Assembly: GCF_036370855.1 (NCBI RefSeq)
Contig: NC_088102.1
Coordinates: forward strand, 72,053,601-72,117,600
Length of the DNA: 64,000 bases
Direction: 5' to 3'
Source of the DNA: Dromaius novaehollandiae
Lineage: Eukaryota > Chordata > Aves > Casuariiformes > Dromaiidae
The position numbers were made by a program, and so were the translations under genes. Shown here piece by piece: positions 24,352 to 34,746 of the stretch. The notes beneath the pieces were generated by a model, which saw nothing but the letters and a program-made list of their open reading frames with translations, ran no database searches and was not told the origin of the DNA. Numbering within the stretch: the stretch's first letter is position 1; the number at the start of each line of letters is the position of its first letter.

Positions 24352-26065
24352 AGTACAAACAGAAATACAGAGCGCACGTGATAAGAGAGTTCCTTGCGTA
24401 TAAAGAGGTAAATGCTTGTCTCGGTGAGAACCTGACCATAAGTAGCCGATACACCAACCTGATGATTGTTATAAAGCTTCACACCAAAAGGGAAGAACAG
24501 GAAACCAGTGGTGTAAGCCAGAGACATGCAGACACCAGCAAAGAGCAAGCTAACACTGCTGTTACTGTGGCACAACTGTTTCAACCTGATGAAGAAGGAC
24601 AAGCACCACACACCATTGTGCTGGTGGGAGCTGCAGGGATGGGAAAGACAATGACAATGAGGAAGACTATGGTGGAGTGGGCAGAAGGAGTCCTTTATAC
24701 ACAGTTTGAGTATGTTTTCTACCTCAACTGTAAAGAAATTAGTCTGACTAAAGGAATGAGTGCTGCAGACTTTATTTCAAAATGCTGTCCCCATAGAAGT
24801 ACACCAATTGGAAAGATTCTGAATAGCCAAAAAAAGGTCCTGCTCCTTATTGATGGCTTGGAATACCTGAGATTTTCTTTGCTTCAGCCAGAAGATGACC
24901 TGAGCTGTGATCCCAGGGAAGAGAAGCCACTGGAAACCACTCTGACCAGTTTATTTAAGAAAATTATTCTCCCTGAATCCTCCTTGCTGATCACTACGAG
25001 GCCAACGGCCCTCCAGACTCTGGGGCGGTGCTTAGAGGGCAAGCATTATGCAGAAATATTGGGCTTCTCAGCAGCTGCAAGGGAGGAATATTTCCACAGG
25101 TTTTTTGACACTGATGATAAAGCAGATACAGCCTTGAGGTTTGTCAAAGGAAACAAAATACTTTTCACCATGTGCCTTGTCCCCATCATGAGTTGGACTG
25201 TCTGCACTGTGCTGAAACAAGAACTTTAGAAGAAGAAAAATCTTACAGCAAGTTCTAAAACAACCACAAGAATGTATGTGTTTTACCTTTCCAGATTACT
25301 GAAGAGCAGAGCAGGTGACAGCAAACAGGACCTGCAGCAGTTCCTGCGCAAACTTTGCTGCTTGGCTGCTGATGGGATGTGGATACACAAGGTGCTGTTT
25401 GAGGAAAAGGAAATCAAGGAGCGGGGCTTAGATCAGCCAGACCTTCTCTCCCTCTTCCTCAATGAGAACATTTTAAAGAAAGGCACAGACCACGGGAATG
25501 TCTACAGCTTCATTCACTTGCACCTCCAGGAGTTCTTCGCAGCAATGTTTTACGTCCTAGAGGATGAGGAGGAGACAGTAGGCAACTCGGGGACTCATGC
25601 GAAGGACATAAAAATCTTACTTGAAAACTATAGCAAATCTAGAAAGGATTTGATGTTAACAATGAGTTTCTTGTTTGGTCTGGTAAATGGAAAATCCATA
25701 GAATACATGGACCAAAAATTTGGGTGTAGACTTTCACCAAAATTTAAGGAAGCTATGCTGAGATCAATTCAAACAAGGCCTAGAGGAATTTCACCTCCAG
25801 GTAAAGGGACAACAAAGATTGAGGAGTTGGCTATTTTTCACTGTTTGTTTGAGATTTACAAAGAAGACTTTGTGAAGCGTGCCTTGAATTGTTTCACTGG
25901 GATAGACTTGCATGACATCAAGCTGACTCCATATGATCAAATGGCTCTTTCGTTCTGCATCAAGCAGTGGACTGGACTGGACTCAGTGACTTTCAAAGGG
26001 TGCTCCTTTGAACAGCAAGATTTCGAGGAAAAGTTAGTCACAGGCGCCACACCAGAGTTATATTG
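24352..26065 (+). CDS. NLRP exon 2: FISNA and NACHT ATPase, with in-frame TAG
   Basis: The 1714-nt exon has the size usual for NLRP NACHT exons and begins E-YKQKYRAHVIREFL, the FISNA start that follows the PYD exon in NLRPs. NACHT motifs present are Walker A GAAGMGKT, Walker B LLLIDGLEYL, LLITTRP and the winged-helix region (CLVPIMSWTVCTVLKQ). Immediately after VLKQEL comes TAG at 25227-25229; the same frame then continues without interruption for 278 codons to the donor TTG|GTAAGT. The second half shows HLHLQEFFAAMFYVLED, the conserved NLRP winged-helix/superhelical segment. A single base difference therefore separates this from a full-length exon; there is no frameshift. Confidence 0.85.
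25227..25229 (+). other. premature in-frame TAG in the NACHT exon
   Basis: Codon 387 of the spliced frame is TAG. The codons on both sides (…VLKQEL / KKKNLTASSKTTTR…) match the usual NLRP continuation, so the stop is a point change inside homologous sequence. It could be a fixed inactivating change, a polymorphism or an assembly error. Confidence 0.9.
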
Positions 26066-26711
26066 GTAAGTACTGCCCTGCCCCCCACTTTAGTAGGTGA
26101 AAGTGATGGAAATATTTACCATGCTAAAACCTTAATGAACTAGTGCTATGATGTGCATTCTTCGCCACAAAGGATGTTTTTAAAGGCATTTGCACTCCCA
26201 GCTCCCTTTCATCCAAGCCGTTCTTTCCACTAGCAGTTACACTCAGCTGCTCAGCAGAGGATTTTACTTAGGCTTCAGGAGAACTGTAGAATGAGGGTTG
26301 TGCAGGCTCCTCCATCTGCTGTGTACAGGAAGTTCGAAGGAGATATAGCATCTTCAGCTTAACTTGCCGGGTGTTACAGGGCAGCTTCCCCTTGTTCAGG
26401 GCTAGAGGAGCAGCACACCAGCAGCAAAGTAAAGGTGCTCAGGTAAGATTGGTCCCTGAGGAAGGGTGGCAGGGCTGTGGGGAGCCCCTCCCCTTGCACC
26501 CCATTGGCTGCAGTGGCCCTGTGCCGCCAAAGCTCCTTTTGGTCTGTCCTGCCAGGGGATTGGCTGAGGGTGAGGCTGGGCTCCTCATTGGCCCATGAGT
26601 GGGTGTGGTCCCTCCATGCTCATTGGCTGTGCTGCAGGCAATTGGGTTGGGCAGAGCGGGGACAGGAGTGGGTGTGATGAACCTGTCATTCTCTGCTGCT
26701 GTCTCCCACAG
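26066..26711 (+). other. NLRP intron 2
   Basis: GTAAGT...CAG intron with no feature recognised. It holds short repeated ATTGGC(T/C) words around 26500-26650. Confidence 0.7.
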
Positions 26712-26882
26712 GTTGCACTGGTGCGGCCTCACAGAGGGCTGCTGCGAGGACCTCGCCAGGCTGCTGGCCATGCACCCCAGCCTGGACCAGCTGGAGCTAG
26801 GTGACAGCAAGCTGGGTGACAGCAGTGTGCGGCTGCTGTGCGAGGGGCTGCGGCAGCCCGCCTGCCGGCTGCGGGCCCTGCG
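26712..26882 (+). CDS. NLRP LRR exon 1 (171 nt)
   Basis: Acceptor CCCACAG, donor CG|GTGAGT. The 171-nt length is the standard NLRP ribonuclease-inhibitor-like LRR exon. The translation runs [18 protein letters not shown], then [20 protein letters not shown] and ACRLRALR, showing the LxxLxLxxN-type turn with S/D in place of N. Confidence 0.88.
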
Positions 26883-27330
26883 GTGAGTGACGCCAGGCCA
26901 TCCCCGGCTCCTCATGGGGACTTTTTCTCAGTGGTCCTCTGGCATCTCCTGCTGCTGCAGTTTCAGTTATTCAAAGGCCAAAAGGTGCAAGGTGGAGCAG
27001 AGTGCTTGGGATGGATGGGAAAAAGTCCTTCCAGGGCATGATCATCCCTTTGTCCCACCTTCTCAGGGATGCGCCATCCCCTGCGAGCGTCAGCTCTTCC
27101 TGACACAGAGGCGCCCAGGGCGAATAGCTTAAAGGCAGGAACCCCCTGCAGTGCCAGTGGTGTGGAGACTGTCACCTGCTAAGGTGCAGGGTGGTTGTGT
27201 GGGTGGCATGGTGTAGCATTTCTGCTCCTGATTGTTGCTGGGTGGCCAGGAATGGGACTGGCCCACGGGACTTCAAGTTGGAAGAGCTGTGATGAGCCCT
27301 GAAGGTCTTTTCTGCACATTTCTTCTGCAG

Positions 27331-27504
27331 GCTGTGGTACTTCTGCTTCACAAGTGCCTGCTGTGAGGATCTTGCCACTGTACTCAGCACCAGCCGGCAC
27401 CTGATGGAACTGGATTTGTCCTGTAATGATGAGCTGAGAGATGCGGGCGTGCAGCTGCTGTGTGAAGGGCTCCAGCATCCCGCCTGCCAGCTGCAGACAC
27501 TGAG
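27331..27504 (+). CDS. NLRP LRR exon 2 (174 nt)
   Basis: Acceptor TTCTGCAG, donor AG|GTAAGG. The translation contains [18 protein letters not shown] and [20 protein letters not shown]. It is one codon longer than the usual 171 nt, owing to an extra residue in the LRR loop (CNDELRD). Phase 2 on both sides keeps the frame. Confidence 0.86.
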
Positions 27505-28235
27505 GTAAGGGCCACAGGGCTGGGCAGTGCCCCATGAGACAAGCTGACCTATTACAGTGAAGACTGGGGCCAAAAGAAAAAGAATTGAAATACTGAGGAA
27601 TCTTGATATTTTCTTTTGTGGATCCTCTAAAGAGAAAAACTCAACTCAGTCATCACAAGTCCACGAGTGTGCATTTCCCACACTGTGGATGGCAGTGCCC
27701 CAGGTGGCCGTGGCTTGTTCTGTAGCAGGGTCTTGGGGAGGCCTTGTGCTTCTCAGCAGGGCACTGGGAGCCAGGGTGAGCTTGAGAATGGGAACAGCAG
27801 GATTTGGGACTCTCAGAGCAACAGCCTGGCCTGTTCTGCCTGCTTTCCTATAGAGCGGGAAGGTAGTACTGCAGAAGTTAGGAGGCCTGCAAAAGGGTGC
27901 CTAGACCCAGTGGAACAAGCAGGGCCTTGCATGACTAAAATGGCCAGCTCTGCCAGCCCAGCCCAGTCACACCCTGGGAAGAAAGAGGAGACTGTAAAGT
28001 CGTGGCCCCTCCAGGAGCCCTCTGCCCTCTCTGCTCTGGGGCCAGATGTGCCAGGTAAATGGCAGGGAAGGCAGCACTTGTGGCTGCTCTGGACAGGTGG
28101 GTGACCCCAACCATGCTATTTCTCTCCCTGCACAGCCATTTCTGCATTTCTAAATGTGGCACCATGATCCCTCACTCCCATCTTGATAATCTGCCAGTAG
28201 AGCCCTATTGCTTTGTCTTTGCTTTGGTCACATGG

Positions 28236-28406
28236 ATTGGGGAGCTGTCGCCTCACTGGCACGTGCTGTGGGGACTTGGCTGCTCTGCTCTTTGTCAACC
28301 AGAGCTTGACCTGCCTGGATCTGAGTGATAACGAGCTTGGAGGTGCTGGGGTGCAGCAGCTCTGCCAGCTACTGAAGTATCCTGCCTGCCAGCTGCAGAG
28401 AGTGGG
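28236..28406 (+). CDS. NLRP LRR exon 3 with lost acceptor
   Basis: The 171 nt counted back from the donor GG|GTAAGG give LGSCRLTGTCCGDLAALL and LTCLDLSDNELGGAGVQQL, a good LRR. The two bases before the expected exon start (28234-28235) are GG, within CACATGG, where the sister exons have CACAG. Normal splicing into this exon is therefore unlikely; an AG a few bases downstream (28242-28243) would shift the frame. Confidence 0.75.
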
Positions 28407-29244
28407 GTAAGGGATATGGGGCTCCTCTGTTCATTCCCCCCCTTGGCCTGCCATTGGGCCCTAAGGAAAAGCCCCTACTTGGACTCTTCCATCTGGGCTG
28501 GACCAGAAGTGCCTCTGCCTGGAGCCAGCATTGCAGTCGCTCCCCTGGCCTTCACGGTCTGGGTGGTTTTTTCCAGGCACAGCCCACATGGAGCCATAAG
28601 CCACCTGGGCCCTGCATGGCCAATGCCTTTTGCTCAGACAGCAAGCAGGCCCTGCAGCGTCCTAGTGGGATGCAAGTACGGAGTTGTGCTCTCCAGACTT
28701 GTGCAACCCCGACTTTAAGAGAAACCTGAAACGAGAGCTCAAGGCCCCTGTGACCTGCTGCCCCAACAAGAGCCGGCACAGAGCCTGGCTTGGGTCAGAG
28801 TGGTTTGGGAGGGCCCTGTGGGACTCCTCCCATGTGCTTAACCCTGGCTCCCGTTCCCTGATTCAGAGCTGGAAAGCACTGAACCACAGATGTGGTTCAC
28901 CTGAGCAGACACTGAGACAGGACAACCACAGTGTCCCTCTCTCGCTCACGCTGCTCTGGGTGCACCATGGCTGCTTGGAGGCCAGTTTGGCAAATCCCAT
29001 GAGCTGCAAGGCTCTGAGCCCCTTCTGCTCCCTGTCACCCTTCCCCCAGCAGCCCCAGGACAGTGAAAGCCATGGGCAGGGAGTGGGCATGGCAGCAAGG
29101 CTGTGGCTGTGCAGGCTCCCTGAGGTCGGATGCTGTGGGGCTGGGACAGTGTGTCACCATCGAGGTCAACCATGCCCTGTGGTCTCAGGCAGCAGTGAAT
29201 ACCTGGGGTCGTTTTAGCAGTTCTTCTCTTTTTCTTGCTCTATT

Positions 29245-29403
29245 GAAAGATTGAACACATCTGGACTAAAGGAAGAAACACAGCAGGAGCTGGTTGCGCT
29301 CAAGAGAATAAAGCCCAACCTGAAGATAGGGTATTTTTTTAGCAAGATGCCCTGCAGCCAAGGCGTATGGCCCAGTTGCCCTCTCACCGGGGAGTCCTGT
29401 TAG
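29245..29403 (+). pseudogene. NLRP C-terminal exon, acceptor lost
   Basis: The frame reads ERLNTSGLKEETQQELVALK, then KPNLKIGYF, and stops at TAG 29401-29403. This is the C-terminal pattern of NLRPs. Its upstream sequence is TTTTTCTTGCTC, whereas the relic copy at about 58985 has TTTTCCAGCTTG, so the AG has been lost here. Confidence 0.7.
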
Positions 29404-30595
29404 GCAGAGGTGGAGGAAGGGCCGGGAAGCTGTTTCCTTCTTTTATGGGAGATCCTTTTTACAACAGGAATAGTTTCTAGCATGTATTGTAGGGATTTGA
29501 TCAGTGCTCCTGAAAAGGATGGGAGATGTCCCTGGGATTTGAATCTTGTCGTGCATGATGGAAGCTGCAACATGGTCCTGTGTGGATCTGCTGGGGATTT
29601 GGGGCAGAGCAACTATGCAGGGGATAAGGCCATGGATGAGAATGCAGGTGAGTCCGGCGGCTTTCTCCTTTCAGTCTGCTGGGGCAATGCAGGGGTGAGT
29701 TGGGGGGGGGGGGGGAAATAGGCCTTTGGATCCAGCTCACAAGATTTATATACTCATGTATTTCATCCATTCACTGGGATTTTTGTATTTCTGAAGGCTT
29801 CTATAGTTATTCCTGATTCCACAGTTAGTGGGAGTGTCCTTTCTCTCTCCCTTTTGACCATGCACTTACCTGTGAGTATTTGTGTTAGTCTGCTGAGGCC
29901 CAATAAAGGCTCTGGGTCCTGCCCCAGAAATCCTGCAGTGCTGTGGTCTTTCCATTCCTTCTTGCCATTGCCTTGGGATGCCCTTACAGGGCTCTCCATG
30001 CCCAGAGCCTCCAGGAAGGTTTTCCATGAGTGCACCTCCCACTCTGTAATGCCCAAAGGAGGATCTGACTGGGCTGCAGAAGGATGGGACTTGCCGGCTG
30101 TGGAGCCTTGCTTGCTCGGGAAGGGGATGAAGGGCTGCTGGAGCCAGGAGTGCAGGGCAGCATGAGCAGAAGACCTGGGCACAGGTCCTGGGAGAGGAGC
30201 CTGTGGGAGCCACCAATGGAGGGAGTGGGGGAGTGAGATACGGCTAACGGAGCAGGCAGCAGAAGGAGAGCAGCATGCAGAAACCACTTGTGCCAGCAGG
30301 TCACATCACCCTCAGTGGGCCTCAAAGCCAATGAAAGAGGTGAGGCTTAAACATCCTACTGTTGCTGGAGGGGAAAGCAGGCAGTGGCCTACCAGCAGCC
30401 TCTCCCCTCCAGGGGAAAAAACCTGGGCTTTGCTTTGATCGTAGTTATGGTTCAGCAATTAGTTTCCAGCTGGGGCTGCTCTTTTCTCCCTTTCTTACGG
30501 AGCCCGAGCAGACTGTAAATCAGCCATGCAATCTCCTCCATGCCAGGGCCATCGCTTTGGCATGGAAGCCTCGCTTGTGCATGGAAACCACTAAG
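29404..30595. other. non-coding stretch 3' of the NLRP gene
   Basis: No exon is recognised. It contains a G14 run (29702-29715) and ORFs of up to 174 codons on the minus strand without family resemblance. Confidence 0.45.
29702..29715. repeat. poly-G run (G14)
   Basis: A homopolymer of 14 G, prone to length error. Confidence 0.85.
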
Positions 30596-30599
30596 GCAG

Positions 30600-30957
30600 C
30601 ACTGAGGTGAGCCTGGCTTCAGCCTCCCTGGGGCATTTGCTGAGGGCCCTGGCCCCTTGCAGGGGCCTACAGGCAGATGGAGGTGATGCCCAGCTGCCTG
30701 CAGGTGTGTGCCCCACAGCCCACAAGGCCCCATGGCAGTTGCGCTCACTCCCGGCAGCAGAGCTGAGGCAGGAAGGAGGTGGTTTCCACCCAGCGCACCA
30801 GCCCCTGGGAGGAAGCGGCTGTGGCAGCCCGGGTGCTGGTTTGGGGCAGTGCAAGGTGCAGCCCCTGTACTGCTGCCCCAGCACACGTGTCTGCTGGGCC
30901 CACCAAACAGCCAGCATCTCACCACCTGCTTCTGCTCAGCCAGCTGCATTTCAGACT
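30600..30957 (-). repeat. inverted, diverged copy of the SRCR gene 5' flank
   Basis: The reverse complement of this stretch runs in parallel with 35283-35640 (and with the same place in units B and C). Both read CTGAAATGCAGCTGGCTGAGC, then GTGGTGAGATGCTGGCTGTT, then AACCACCTCCTTCCTGCC, then a run ending in CAGGGCCC-like words. It is clearly older than the A/B duplication because many differences and small indels have accumulated. It shows that a piece of the SRCR promoter-distal region was copied or inverted next to the NLRP gene. Confidence 0.75.
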
Positions 30958-31440
30958 GCTGTAATGACTTCTCAAGTCAGCCCATTCTGGATCCTCATGC
31001 ACTACTGGATGCTCCTCTCCTGCCTGAGCCCTTTCCCTAAATGCAGTAGCCTGGGAGACCTTGTTGGCAAAGCTCCTCCTCCCTTCCTCCTCCTGTACAT
31101 GCCCTTTTTCACTGGAGCTCAAGCCAGCTTAGCCAGGCCACCCTCCTGAGGCATCAGCTCATCTCCTGAGCCTTGGGACAGACCGTTCCTGTGTTCGGCA
31201 GAGGCTGTCCTTCATGCCGTGCTGGCTGTCCTGCACTTCAGCAGATGCTGGAGAGGTTAAATGTGACAACGACAAAGAAGCAGCCCTACCAGTGACACCA
31301 CCCACACAGAGCAGTGTTAACCCAAAGGATATCCCTAGTCCTTCCTGAACAGTCCACTTGACCAGCAGGCTCAAGGGTACCACCACTGGTGTCCTGTGTC
31401 CCTCAGATTTATCCCCAGGGCTCCTGGATTGCTCTGGATT
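30958..31440 (+). repeat. diverged copy of the segment at 34750-35220
   Basis: This runs in direct orientation with the segment that follows the FISNA fragment in each unit: CTCCTCTCCTGCCTGAGCCC, then AGCCTGGGAGACCTTGTTGG, then CAGCTCATCTCCTGAGCC, then TTGACCAGCAGGCTCAA. It directly abuts the inverted piece at 30957, so the two pieces that are contiguous in the units (34750-35220 then 35283-35640) are here rearranged relative to each other. Confidence 0.72.
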
Positions 31441-32925
31441 TGCTCCAGGCCTTTGGAATATCTCCAAGGATGGAGCCTCCAAAACATCTCTGGGCAATCT
31501 GCTCGAGGGCAGCATCACCTTCACAGGAAAGAAGTTTTGCCTTCTGTTCAGATTGAACTTCCTGTGTTTCAGTTTATGCCTGTTGTCCTGTCCCTGGGCA
31601 CCAGTGAAAAGAGTCTGGCCCCATCCTCTTCACACACTCCCTTCACATATTTGTACCCATCAACCTTCCCCCCCCCCCCCCCGGCTTCTCTTCTCCACAG
31701 TTCCCTTCTCCACAGGCCCAGCTCTCTCAGCCTTTCCTCACATGACATATGCTCCCGTCTCTTAAGCATCTTGGGAGCCCTTTGCTGCACTCACTCCAGG
31801 AGCTCCATGTCTCTCTCATCTTGAGGAGCCCAGAACTGCACACAGCACTCCAGACGTGGCCTCCCCAGGGCTCAGCAGAGGCACAGGATCACCTCCCTCC
31901 ACCTGCTGACAACACTCTGCCTAATGCAGCCCAGCATACCCTTGGCCTTCTTGGCCACAAGGGCACATTGCTGGCTCACGGTCAGCTTGCTGTCCACCAG
32001 GCCTCCCAGGTCCTTCTCTGCACGGCTGCTTTCCAGCAGGTCAGCCACCACCCTCTACTGCTGCAGCGGGTATTCCTCCCCAGGGGCAGGCCTCTGCACT
32101 TCCATTTATCCAGCTTCACTCTGTCCCTTCATCCACATCACTGAGGAAGAAGATGAACAGTACTGCACCCAGCAGGGACCCCTGGCAGACACCGCCAGCT
32201 ACAGGCCTCCAACGAGACTTTGTGCTGCTCATCACAATCCTCTGAGCTCTGCCAGACAGCCAGTTTTCAAGCCACCTCACTGCCCATCTAACCCACACTT
32301 CCTCAGCTTGCCTGTGAGGATGTGATGGGAGACAGTGTCCAAAGCCTTGCTCAAGTGAAGGGAGACAACTTGCCCTGCTCTCCCCTTATCTACCCAGCCA
32401 GGCGTCCCATCCTAGAAGGCTCTCACGTTGGTTAAGCACCCTGCACCCTGCTTCTTGCCCTCTTGGAAGACTGGAGTGGCACTGGCTTTCTTCCAGGCCT
32501 CAGGCACCTCTCCTGATCTCCAGCACCTTCCAAAGAGGACTGAGAGGGGCCTAGCAAGAACCTTGGCCAGGTCGTCAACACTCCTGGTGGCATGCCATGA
32601 GGGTGCATGCACCTGTGGATGTCCAGTTTGCTTCAGTGATCCCTAAGTCCATCCTCCTCCACTGAGGAAAAGTCGTCCTCTCTTAAGGCTTTCTCCCTGC
32701 TCTCCAGGGCCTGGGATGTGCAGAGGGCCAGTCTTCATGGGAAAGACTGCAGCAAAGCAGCATTCAGGATCTCTGCCTTTTCCGTATGCTTTGTCACCAG
32801 GGCCCCTGCCCCAGTCAGCAGTGAGCGCACACTTTCCCTTCTCTTGCTCTGGTTATCGATAGATTTAAAGAAGCCCTGCTTGCTGTACTTCACATCCGTC
32901 AACACATTAAACTCCAAAACACAGA
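31441..32925 (-). mobile_element. CR1 LINE, unit A, 5'-truncated and internally deleted
   Basis: The minus strand carries CR1 ORF2 and 3' UTR. Reverse-transcriptase pieces are recognisable (RPLSVLFGRCWRSGEVPEAW at 32412-32612, a [12 protein letters not shown] segment at 32116-32298, and a linker FFKSIDNQSKRRE at 32735-32917). The 3' UTR toward 31450 has the usual CAGTGAAAAGAGTCTGGCCC word. Compared with unit C, two internal segments are missing: one near 32117 and one near 32440 where the palm-proximal sequence is skipped. It is not autonomous. A C15 run lies at 31668-31682. Confidence 0.85.
31668..31682. repeat. poly-C run (C15)
   Basis: A homopolymer inside the unit A CR1; units B and C have the short, unexpanded form (CCCCCCGCCC) here. 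Confidence 0.85.
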
Positions 32926-33760
32926 AGGTCTACATGGTCGACGGTTACGCTACATGAGTCCTGTATGCTGCTCTTGTCTCTCTGCAAGGCCTGCCAGCAT
33001 TTGTATGCAGCCCATACCGGAATGCTGAGGTCTGACAAGCCCCTGCCGCTAGTCCACTTCCCGACAGCTTCTGTTGCTGTGACCTGCTACTCTTTCAACT
33101 AGGGAAGCAAGTGGCTATGCACTGAGCTTTGCAGCCAAGGTAGGATGTGTCCTGCGAGAGCCCTGACTCAGTTGCTGGTCTGCACCTCGTCCCTGGTGTC
33201 TGTACACAGTGGGAAAATCCCCACGCTGGGGCACTGGAGCTGTCTGTTGTGCTGCAGCTGGGGAAAAATGTCCCCACATGGCAGCTGAGCTTGCCTGGGC
33301 AGAGAATGATTCCCCCAGCTGTGAAGCAACTGTGGGCAGGTGCTGGCCACCCTCGTCCCTGCCTTGGAAGGGGGTTCCGGGATGTTGGATGGAGGGTGCA
33401 TTCCGAGGTGGAGCGAGGTGCTGGGAACTGCCCTGCCCTTGGGTGGGTGCTGCTGCCACAGCTTAGAGGTGGCCCGAGAGACCTGCAAGGCATTGCTGGG
33501 CTGAACTGCTTTGCTGGTACAGCCAGCCACGAGCATAGGTCCCCTTGACAACCAAATCCACCTAGCTACCTACTGCAGACGCTGAAGCAGCCACCCTTCC
33601 AGGCGTTGTGTGGGAGGGAAACAAGGGGGCAGGGCTGGGGCCGTGCCTGATTCACTGGACCTGAAAAGGGTACAGACTGGAAGTGGCATCCTCCCATGTT
33701 CCCACTGCAGTCAGTGGGGAGAAACAGGCCGTACGGGGAGGGGGGGAATGCAGGTGCAGG
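32926..33760 (+). other. unit A spacer between CR1 and NLRP-derived segment
   Basis: No gene recognised. From about 33240 it matches the sequence that, in unit C, directly follows the NLRP last-exon relic (59150 onward), so it is probably NLRP 3' flank joined to other material. ORFs in all frames overlap. Confidence 0.5.
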
Positions 33761-33764
33761 CTGG

Positions 33765-34030
33765 ACTGAACCATCCCAGGCACTGTCTCCCTCTGCCCTC
33801 CCAGTTCTGCACCAGCACCTGCACTAGCAGGGAGCAGGGCCTGGCAGCTCGGCAGTGGCATTACAACCTCAGGCCAATACCACACAGGGTAAAAAAGCCC
33901 TTTGTGTCAGGAAGGCCTTGAAGTGGCCAGAGCTTTCCAGATCCTTTTGCCTTGGGGTGACGTTTCAGTGCATCTGCACAGGGCCGACAGCGTGGCACGA
34001 CTGAAGCTGCCCTGCGCTCTGCCTTGTGTT
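33765..34030 (+). repeat. NLRP intron 1 fragment, unit A
   Basis: Matches 23025-23290 of the NLRP gene: CTGTCTCCCTCTGCCCTCCCAG, the GGTAAAAAAGCCCTTTGTGTC word and the CCAGAGCTTTCCAGATCC word. Confidence 0.7.
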
Positions 34031-34566
34031 CACAGAAGCACAGAAGCACACAACGGCAGAGGTTGGAAGGGACCTCTGGAGATCATCGCGGCCAATGCCC
34101 CTGTCCATGAGGGTCATCTAAAGCCCATCGCCCAGGACCCTATCCAGACGCCTCTGCAATGCCTCCAAGGACGGAGACTCCACGACCTCCCCAGGAAACC
34201 TGTTCCCGGGCTCTGTCACACTCACAGGAAAGAAGCTTTTCCTGCTGGGCAGACGGAACTTCCTGGGTTTCAGGTTGTGCCCATTGCCTCTCATCCTATT
34301 GCTGGGCACCACTGAAAAGCTCTTGTCACCCTCCCTTCAGATATTTATGCCCACTGATAAAGGTCTCCCCACAGGCTTCCCTTCTCCACCATGAACAGGC
34401 CCAGTTCTCTCAGCCTTTCCGCGTGTGACAGATGCTCCCATCTCTTAAGCATCGTAGGAGCCAAATGGGCTTTGACATTCCGAGCCCCATCCTTGCCTGA
34501 TTGGACAACATCCCTCCATTTCTCCCACATTTCCTGAGGCTGGCTCCACACCAGCCCTTCCTCAGC
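34031..34566 (-). mobile_element. CR1 LINE 3' end, unit A second copy
   Basis: Begins with an ACAGAAGC/ACAGAAGC array, a derivative of the CR1 8-bp 3' terminal repeat. It is followed by GGTTGGAAGGGACCTCTGGAGATCATC and the rest of the 3' UTR, reading backward. It is inserted into NLRP intron 1-derived sequence; the original NLRP intron lacks it. Confidence 0.88.
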
Positions 34567-34746
34567 TTTTGGCAGTTCTCCTTAACCATGGTGTCAAACA
34601 GGTGTCACACAGCATTGGAGTGCTGTTAGAGTAGCCCTACTGATGAGGAGCTCCTAAGAAATCTGGCTCCGTTTCGAAATGACTTTGTTGCTTCTTCGTT
34701 TAGAGTGGAAACAGACATGCAGAGCACATATGACAAGAGAGTTCCT
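34567..34746 (+). pseudogene. NLRP intron 1 end plus 5' tip of FISNA exon, unit A
   Basis: Matches 24215-24395. The splice acceptor TTTAG is preserved and the exon tip (from 34704) reads E-WKQTCRAHMTREFL, against EYKQKYRAHVIREFL in the NLRP gene. After about 14 codons the homology ends and unrelated sequence begins, so it is only an exon scrap. Confidence 0.78.

Larger units (their letters stand above)
22459..29403 (+). pseudogene. NLRP-family gene (PYD-FISNA-NACHT-LRR), disrupted
   Basis: NLRP proteins are cytosolic inflammasome sensors. The PYD recruits ASC by PYD-PYD contact, NACHT binds ATP and oligomerises, and LRRs regulate. Exons in order: PYD (22459-22761), FISNA-NACHT (24352-26065), LRR (26712-26882, 27331-27504, about 28236-28406) and C-terminal (about 29245-29403). 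Phases match: phase 1 after PYD, phase 2 through the LRR exons. Walker A GAAGMGKT falls near residue 187, Walker B KVLLLIDGLEYL near 256 and LLITTRP near 306. Three defects are visible. A TAG at 25227-25229 interrupts an otherwise continuous NACHT exon. The expected acceptor of LRR exon 3 reads GG instead of AG. The acceptor of the last exon is missing, while the relic near 58985 still has it. The untruncated part would make 386 residues. It is NLRP3/NLRP12-like in layout, but orthology is not settled. Confidence 0.85.

Noticed and set aside
30452-30949. 165-codon minus-strand frame beginning MQLAEQKQ
   Set aside because: It has a counterpart on the plus strand at 35288, which first looked like conserved coding. 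The two differ by frameshifting indels, and the plus copies hit stops early, so the similarity is of non-coding flank.
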